Under the pieces are notes generated by a model. It searched no databases, had not been told where the DNA came from, and was given only the letters and a program-made list of their open reading frames with translations. The position numbers and the translations under genes were made by a program. Positions 59,272 through 64,000 of a stretch of DNA of 64,000 nt are shown piece by piece. This stretch comes from Psychrobacter sp. I-STPA6b (GTDB lineage: Bacteria; Pseudomonadota; Gammaproteobacteria; Pseudomonadales; Moraxellaceae), in assembly GCF_020662265.1 (NCBI RefSeq), contig NZ_VEWM01000080.1:186001-250000 (forward strand), read 5' to 3'. Numbering within the stretch: the first letter of the stretch is position 1; each line of letters opens with the position of its first letter.

Positions 59272-60663
59272 ATGTTTAGCATTTTGGCTATTCTTCTTAC
59301 CCTAATTTTACTGATGTTTTTTGCTTATCGTGGCTATTCGGTACTGATTCTAGCCCCTATTATGGCAATTTTAGCGGTCTTTTTATCAGGAGACTTTATC
59401 AACAGTATGCCTGCTTATACAGGTGTATTTATGGGTGCATTAAGTGGCTTCTTGATGAAGTTCTTCCCTATCTTTTTATTAGGCGCTGTATTTGGTCGCT
59501 TAATGGCAGACTCAGGTGCAGCCACAGCGATTGCCCGTACCGTAGTCGATAAATTGGGGGCAAGCAAAGCCATTTTATCAGTCATTTTGGTATGTGGTAT
59601 TTTGACTTATGGCGGTGTGTCATTATTTGTCGTAGCATTTGCCATTTATCCGATTGCCAAAGACCTGTTTAAAGTCGCCGATGTACCAAAACGCTTAATT
59701 CCTGCGGCAATTGCATTGGGTTCATTTACCTTTACCATGACTGCCCTACCCGGCACGCCAGCGATTCAAAACGCCATCCCCATTCCTTATTACAATACCA
59801 ATGTTTTTGCCGCCCCCATTTTAGGGATTATTGGTGGATTGGTGATGTTTTTGGGTGGTTGGTGGTATTTGCAAAGCCGTGCAAATAAAGCTCAAAAAAC
59901 AGGCGAAGGCTATGGAGAGCATGTAGACGATGATGTTCATGCTGATACCTTAACCACACACCATACTTCATTTATGGTCGCAATGATTCCATTAGTATTG
60001 GTGATTGGTATCAACGCATTATTAACTTATGCCATCTTCCCAAATATGGACTTTACCTCACTACAAACCCAGTTTCCTGACTTAAATATTGAAGGCTCAT
60101 TGGGACTATGGTCAATTATCATCTCGCTTATGGTGGCTTGTTTGGTGTTGGTAATTTTAAAAATTGGACATTGGAACAATCTACAAAAAACAGTCAACAA
60201 AGGCACATACGATGCGATGTTACCGATTTTTAATACGGGCTCAGAGGTAGGCTATGGGGCAGTCATCGCTTCATTGGCTGGTTTTGCAATTATCCGTGAT
60301 AATATCTTAGCACTAGACCCAAGTAACCCTCTGGTTTCTGAAGCCGTTGCCATGACTACATTGGCAGGGATTACCGGTTCATCATCGGGTGGTTTGAGTA
60401 TTGCCTTATCGACACTTGGTGAGGATTATTTAAGAATGGCATTAGAAACTGGCGTTGACCCTGAGCTGATGCACCGTGTGGCAGTTATGGCGGCGGGTGG
60501 CTTAGATACCTTACCTCATAGTGGTGCGGTAATTACTTTACTTGCCATTTGTAACTTGACTCATAAACAGTCCTATTTAAGCTTGGCAGTAGTGACGATG
60601 GTTATTCCGTTATGTGCGGTATTAGTAGTCATTACTTTAGGCTCAATGTTTGGTTCTTTCTAA
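59272..60663 (+). CDS. GntP family permease (probable 3-hydroxybutyrate permease)
   Basis: The 463-aa polytopic protein belongs to the GntP/citrate-lactate-type H+ symporters. Visible blocks are VSLFVVAFAIYPIAKDLF, ALPGTPAIQNAIPIPYY, GSSSGGLSIALSTLGEDY and AAGGLDTLPHSGAVITLL. A strong AAGGAGG site before the ATG at 59272 fixes the start. Location opposite the bdhA/sco cluster supports 3-hydroxybutyrate as substrate over gluconate; this is inference. A bidirectional terminator follows. Confidence 0.87.
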   Translation: MFSILAILLTLILLMFFAYRGYSVLILAPIMAILAVFLSGDFINSMPAYTGVFMGALSGFLMKFFPIFLLGAVFGRLMADSGAATAIARTVVDKLGASKAILSVILVCGILTYGGVSLFVVAFAIYPIAKDLFKVADVPKRLIPAAIALGSFTFTMTALPGTPAIQNAIPIPYYNTNVFAAPILGIIGGLVMFLGGWWYLQSRANKAQKTGEGYGEHVDDDVHADTLTTHHTSFMVAMIPLVLVIGINALLTYAIFPNMDFTSLQTQFPDLNIEGSLGLWSIIISLMVACLVLVILKIGHWNNLQKTVNKGTYDAMLPIFNTGSEVGYGAVIASLAGFAIIRDNILALDPSNPLVSEAVAMTTLAGITGSSSGGLSIALSTLGEDYLRMALETGVDPELMHRVAVMAAGGLDTLPHSGAVITLLAICNLTHKQSYLSLAVVTMVIPLCAVLVVITLGSMFGSF

Positions 60664-60683
60664 TTTATTCTAAAGTTATTCGC

Positions 60684-60724
60684 CAAAAAAAGGACATATT
60701 GACTATTCAATATGTCCTTTTTTG
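60684..60724. terminator. Bidirectional terminator between permease and CorC-like gene
   Basis: A long stem (AAAAAAAGGACATATTG with CAATATGTCCTTTTTTT) around a six-base loop lies between the convergent genes. It has T runs on both strands. Confidence 0.93.
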
Positions 60725-60758
60725 TACTGGCTATTTATATACAGACCCAAAAAATAAA

Positions 60759-62039
60759 CTAACCCTTATCCAACTTAGTCACTAATAACTGGTCAATTTT
60801 TAGATGCTCAGTATCAATAATCTCAAAGCGAAAATTTCCAAGCTCAACACTGTCTGTCTTTTTGGGAATTTTACGAAGCATATACATCATAAAACCACCG
60901 ATGGTTTCATAATTTTGCGAATTGGGAAAATCCATAATACCCAGCTCACGCATCACATCTTCAACAGGGGTGACACCATCAATTAACCATGAATCCTCCG
61001 TACGTTGGATAATTTGTGGGTCATCAATGGTAGTGACCAACTCGCCCATCACAATACTCATCACATCTTTAAGTGACACCACACCCACCACCAATGCGTA
61101 CTCATTAACCACCACAGCAAAATCATTACCCGTAGTTTTAAAGGTTTCCAATACCTCATATAAGGTTAAGGTGTCGGGGATAAATAATACAGGTTGCAAG
61201 ACTCGCTTGTCATTAAGCTTTACCTGTTGCTCTTTAAGCACCAACGTTAGCAAAGTATGTGACTCAAAATAGCCCAATACCTTCTCTAATACACCATCAC
61301 AAACCAAATAGCGTCTATGTGGCACATTATCAATGGTTTGTAGCACCATATCACTGCTATCATTGACGTCAAAAAAGGCGATGTTTTCACGGGTATTCAT
61401 GGTAGAAGTCACCGTGCGCTGTTGCATATCAAAGATATTTTCTATCAAATGATGCTCTTGTTGATTGAGTACCCCTGCCTTTGCCCCTGCATCCATCACC
61501 GCAAAAATATCTTCATAGGTCAACTGATCTTGGCGAACTGTAGACACACCCAACATCTTAAAAAATAATGTGGCAATACCATCAAACACCCAAATAAATG
61601 GCTTAAAGATAAAGATTAAAAACAGCATTGGACGTACCAAACGTACGGCTATTGGCTCAGGTTGGGTCATTGCCATACGTTTTGGTATCAGGTCGGCAAA
61701 TAAAATAAACAGACTGGTAACAAGGGTAAAGGAAAGCAGGGAGGCGATAAGTTCATGCCCAATTAATTGCAAAAAATAAGGACGTAACGTTGCCTCACCC
61801 ACCACCCCTGCCAAAATGGCAATGGCATTCATTACAATCTGTACTGCGGTGATAAAGCTACCAGGATGCTCTTGTAACTTTAAGACTTCAATGGCACGTG
61901 AATCACCATTTTTGCTCATGTTTTGCAGTTTGATTTTTCGGGCAGATGCTAAAGATATCTCAGAGCTTGAGACAAAGGCACTAAATAAGATAAGCAAAAA
62001 TAACAAAGCGAGTGCAATAAATATACTCATGATGGGCAA
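60759..62039 (-). CDS. HlyC/CorC (CNNM) family membrane transporter
   Basis: The 426-aa protein has an N-terminal DUF21/CNNM membrane domain with four spans (FIALALLFLLILFSAFVSSS onward). A CBS pair follows at about residues 205-330 (including EYALVVGVVSLKDVMSIVMG) and a C-terminal CorC_HlyC domain. Such proteins are linked to Mg2+ or Co2+ efflux and divalent-metal homeostasis. It is monocistronic. Confidence 0.9.
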   Translation of the reverse strand: MPIMSIFIALALLFLLILFSAFVSSSEISLASARKIKLQNMSKNGDSRAIEVLKLQEHPGSFITAVQIVMNAIAILAGVVGEATLRPYFLQLIGHELIASLLSFTLVTSLFILFADLIPKRMAMTQPEPIAVRLVRPMLFLIFIFKPFIWVFDGIATLFFKMLGVSTVRQDQLTYEDIFAVMDAGAKAGVLNQQEHHLIENIFDMQQRTVTSTMNTRENIAFFDVNDSSDMVLQTIDNVPHRRYLVCDGVLEKVLGYFESHTLLTLVLKEQQVKLNDKRVLQPVLFIPDTLTLYEVLETFKTTGNDFAVVVNEYALVVGVVSLKDVMSIVMGELVTTIDDPQIIQRTEDSWLIDGVTPVEDVMRELGIMDFPNSQNYETIGGFMMYMLRKIPKKTDSVELGNFRFEIIDTEHLKIDQLLVTKLDKG

Positions 62040-62143
62040 TCTGATTGGGCGATTTTTAGCACAGATTATACCTTAAAACCATGGCAGAAAGTCATACAGT
62101 CCTTCTACTTTAGCTTCTGTTTCTTTAACACCACTTCTCTAGC

Positions 62144-62356
62144 TTAACGTAACTTTTGCTTAGAGAGTTCAAATAAAATACTGGCTTCATAGATAGAAGG
62201 TGAAGTTTTATCCCCGTTAATACCATTAACTATCCATGTCACCAAAGTAGATCTATGAAATTTAAACTTTTCAATTTCTGCTTGCATTTGCTGAACCTCA
62301 AATTTAATTTGTTGTAATTCATTCATAATATCCACGTTATATTTCCTCATAATCAA
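62144..62356 (-). CDS. Small coiled-coil protein
   Basis: The 70-aa frame has a heptad-like coil (MNELQQIKFEVQQMQAEIEK) and a short hydrophobic stretch (LVTWIVNGI). The true start may be the ATG at 62326 (GGA upstream, 60 aa) rather than 62356. I recognise no family. It is divergent from the MerB-like gene, and the palindrome at 62424 lies in the shared upstream region, so the same regulator might act on it. Confidence 0.5.
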   Translation of the reverse strand: MIMRKYNVDIMNELQQIKFEVQQMQAEIEKFKFHRSTLVTWIVNGINGDKTSPSIYEASILFELSKQKLR

Positions 62357-62423
62357 TGTATTAATTATCCAAGTATATCTATCAACATTCCTATAAATTC
62401 GATTTTTTTGTTAACCCATCCTT

Positions 62424-62453
62424 TTTTATGTTATGTTATAACATAACATAAAA
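62424..62453. promoter_or_regulatory. 30-bp perfect palindrome with two overlapping Zur-like boxes
   Basis: The region is a perfect 30-base palindrome centred at 62438/62439. It contains TGTTATGTTATAACA (62429-62443), differing by one base from the box at 8954, and its mirror TGTTATAACATAACA (62434-62448), shifted by five bases. TGTTA half-sites are thus arranged as two overlapping dimer sites, like cooperative Zur sites. It ends 14 bases before the MerB-like ATG, where a bound repressor would block transcription or initiation. Confidence 0.7.
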
Positions 62454-62467
62454 TTAGGAATAACCTC

Positions 62468-63136
62468 ATGCCTCAACCTTTACTTCAACACACATATATG
62501 CTTCCCCAGTTAAATCTTATATCCTCATCAACCTTCTCAAATGACACATCAGAAGTGCCGTTGTATCAAATAACGATGTATCAAGCACTGATAAAAGAAA
62601 TAGACAGCCTACCAAGTTTTTGCAAGCAAGATATTGAAGTGTTATATCAACAACTGGCAAACGGCAAAACACCTGTCGCCGTACAAGACTTCCAGCAGTC
62701 CATTAATGAATGTTGTCATATTCACCATCAAGACGGACAAGTGACCGCTTGCTTTGGCTGTAGCCTGTCAACAACTGAACACCAAATCCAATGGTACAAC
62801 TCACAAGCCTATGCATGGTGTATTTGGGACACCTTTTTTATTTGCCAAAAATTACAAAAACCTGCCAATATCATCAGCAAAGACCCCATCAGCTTGGCAG
62901 AAATTCATATTGAATTTGATGGTGATAACTTTGTAACACAGCCACTTTATTTCACTTTTCCATTAGGAAAATTATCAGAAACTGAAAGTTTACGTTCTTG
63001 TTTTTGTTGCCGTACTAAAGTTTTTGAAAGCTATCAAAATGCTCAAGTTTTTGCTGATGAGTATGATTGTGAAATTGTGGATTGGGCTGAAATGTTGTTA
63101 CGAACCGATGAGATGGTCAATGCTCTTATGTATTGA
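62468..63136 (+). CDS. MerB-like (organomercurial lyase family) protein
   Basis: MerB cleaves carbon-mercury bonds using two cysteines and an aspartate. This 222-aa protein has YAWCIWDTFF (C118, D121), matching the YAWCALDTL segment of MerB (C96, D99). LRSCFCCRTKVF (C180, C181), about 62-63 residues later, matches the SFCCHVHFF segment around C159. The middle cysteine of MerB (C117) has no counterpart. No merA, merR or merT is nearby and the MerR operator is absent. Instead a Zur-type palindrome precedes the gene. The true substrate is unknown and could be unrelated to mercury. Confidence 0.65.
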   Translation: MPQPLLQHTYMLPQLNLISSSTFSNDTSEVPLYQITMYQALIKEIDSLPSFCKQDIEVLYQQLANGKTPVAVQDFQQSINECCHIHHQDGQVTACFGCSLSTTEHQIQWYNSQAYAWCIWDTFFICQKLQKPANIISKDPISLAEIHIEFDGDNFVTQPLYFTFPLGKLSETESLRSCFCCRTKVFESYQNAQVFADEYDCEIVDWAEMLLRTDEMVNALMY

Positions 63137-63169
63137 TATTGAATTAATATAGTCAAAGAATCCAAAAAT

Positions 63170-63340
63170 CTAATGCCCTGCCGTTTTAGAAAAGACATGA
63201 ATCACCAACACCCCACAAATTATCAACCCGATACCCAAAATAGCGGGCAAATCTAATCTTTGCTCCATAAACACCTAACCTATCATTGATACTGATACAA
63301 TGGCAAAAGTCAATAAAATCCACGGATTTATTATCATCAT
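63170..63340 (-). pseudogene. C-terminal remnant of an SMR (EmrE-type) transporter gene
   Basis: On the minus strand the frame reads VFMEQRLDLPAILGIGLIIC then GVLVIHVFSKTAGH and a stop. It matches the last helix of EmrE (QRLDLPAI, LI, GVL, I, S and final H conserved). An in-frame TAG at the position of the residue before VFM, and no clear earlier helices, show decay. The fragment overlaps the metG promoter region. Confidence 0.65.
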
Positions 63341-63440
63341 TAGGTTAGCCCTAAGACATTTTGCCCAAATTACGGTATCATAGCACCTATCCTTATACTT
63401 TTTTCACAACCCATTCATATAACTAACGATAGGTGATTTT

Positions 63441-64000
63441 GTGCGACAAATTCTAGTAACTTCTGCCCTACCTTATGCTAACGGTCCAATCCATTTGGGA
63501 CATTTGGTCGAATATATTCAAACAGATATTTGGGTGCGAGCGATGAAGGCTCAAGGTCATCAGGTTACTTATGTTTGTGCCGATGACGCTCATGGTACGG
63601 CAATCATGCTCAAAGCCAAAGAAAATGGCGTTAGCCCCGAAGAGCAAATCGCCACCGTTAAGGCCTCACATGAGACAGATTTTGTCAAGTTTTTGATTGA
63701 TTTTGACAATTATTATTCTACCCATTCTGAAGAAAATCGTGAGTTTTCTGAGCAGATTTATCAACGCTTAAAGTCAAGAGGACATATCAGCACCCAAGAT
63801 GTTGAGCAGTTATTTGACCCTGAGGCGGGGCTATTTTTGGCAGACCGTTTTGTTAAAGGCGAATGCCCAAAATGTCAGGCAACCGAGCAGTATGGTGACA
63901 ACTGTGAAGTCTGTGGCACCACTTATAACGCCACTGAATTAAAAAATCCCTATTCAACCTTATCAGGGGCAACGCCTGTTTTAAAAACGTCTGAGCATTA
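63441..64000 (+). CDS. metG: Methionine--tRNA ligase, 5' part
   Basis: MetRS charges initiator and elongator tRNA-Met. The first 186 codons are visible and run off the right edge. They start [20 protein letters not shown] with the HIGH-like signature HLGH, and include [12 protein letters not shown]. The zinc knuckle CPKCQA...CEVCGTTY is seen near residues 145-161. The start is GTG at 63441, with AGGTGA five bases upstream. Confidence 0.97.
   Translation, partial: MRQILVTSALPYANGPIHLGHLVEYIQTDIWVRAMKAQGHQVTYVCADDAHGTAIMLKAKENGVSPEEQIATVKASHETDFVKFLIDFDNYYSTHSEENREFSEQIYQRLKSRGHISTQDVEQLFDPEAGLFLADRFVKGECPKCQATEQYGDNCEVCGTTYNATELKNPYSTLSGATPVLKTSEH

Noticed and set aside
62468..63136. Mercury-resistance operon
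   Set aside because: Only a MerB-like gene is present; MerA, MerT, MerP and MerR and the MerR operator are missing.

Overview
The window reads as a chromosomal segment of a low-GC gammaproteobacterium of the Moraxellaceae (Moraxella/Psychrobacter type). This is inferred from gene order (hisS-ispG-rodZ-pilF-rlmN-ndk; pyrH-frr-uppS-cdsA-dxr-rseP-bamA-lpxD-fabZ-lpxA), from protein character and from AT-rich intergenic DNA. Species cannot be named from sequence alone. Both edges cut genes: hisS at the left and metG at the right.

Layout. 1-6.2 kb: hisS, ispG, rodZ, pilF, rlmN and ndk, all on the minus strand. 6.7-12 kb: a phosphodiester-glycosidase lipoprotein, ychF, a histidine-rich lipoprotein behind a Zur-like operator, dgt and a FabR-like TetR regulator. 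12-20 kb: type II secretion pseudopilin genes gspH-I-J-K, a second TetR regulator, tatD, a hexapeptide acyltransferase, a GspE/PulE ATPase and trmO. 20-24 kb: dinB, queA and tgt, the last two being queuosine genes. 24-37 kb: an NSS transporter, then the envelope and isoprenoid block lpxA-fabZ-lpxD-bamA-rseP-dxr-cdsA-uppS-frr-pyrH. 37-44 kb: rimO, a frameshifted arrestin-like gene, a small ATPase, ntrB-ntrC and a lone nucleotidyltransferase. 44.5-50 kb: tRNA-Leu(UAG), a Ser/Thr kinase, a DUF815 ATPase, LemA and an M48 protease. 50-55 kb: a GNAT enzyme, a lipoprotein, an XRE remnant, dcd, a MITE, a DUF2804 protein and mrp. 55-60.7 kb: a ketone-body/3-hydroxybutyrate cluster (bdhA, scoB, scoA, atoE, and a divergent GntP-type permease). 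60.7-64 kb: a CorC/HlyC protein, a small coiled-coil protein, a MerB-like protein behind a 30-bp palindrome, a decayed SMR transporter fragment and metG.

How the genes work together. IspG and Dxr make isoprenoid precursors, UppS converts them to undecaprenyl carrier, and CdsA, LpxA, LpxD, FabZ and BamA build phospholipid, lipid A and outer-membrane proteins, with RseP monitoring envelope stress. NtrB/NtrC control nitrogen genes. The SCOT/Bdh/AtoE/GntP cluster takes up 3-hydroxybutyrate or acetoacetate and feeds it to acetyl-CoA.

Most unusual observations. (1) Near-identical Zur-type operators stand in front of two unlinked genes 53 kb apart, a His-rich lipoprotein and a MerB (organomercurial lyase)-like protein, which suggests an unexplored zinc-regulon role for a MerB-fold enzyme. 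(2) A tmRNA/tRNA T-arm-like sequence lies in frame inside mrp. (3) There is a family of GGGTCTGTTGA-ended miniature elements, one of which supplies part of the uppS stop codon. (4) A separate 127-bp MITE has a perfect 8-bp target duplication. (5) An in-frame hexanucleotide repeat encodes a Pro-Asn tail on GspJ.
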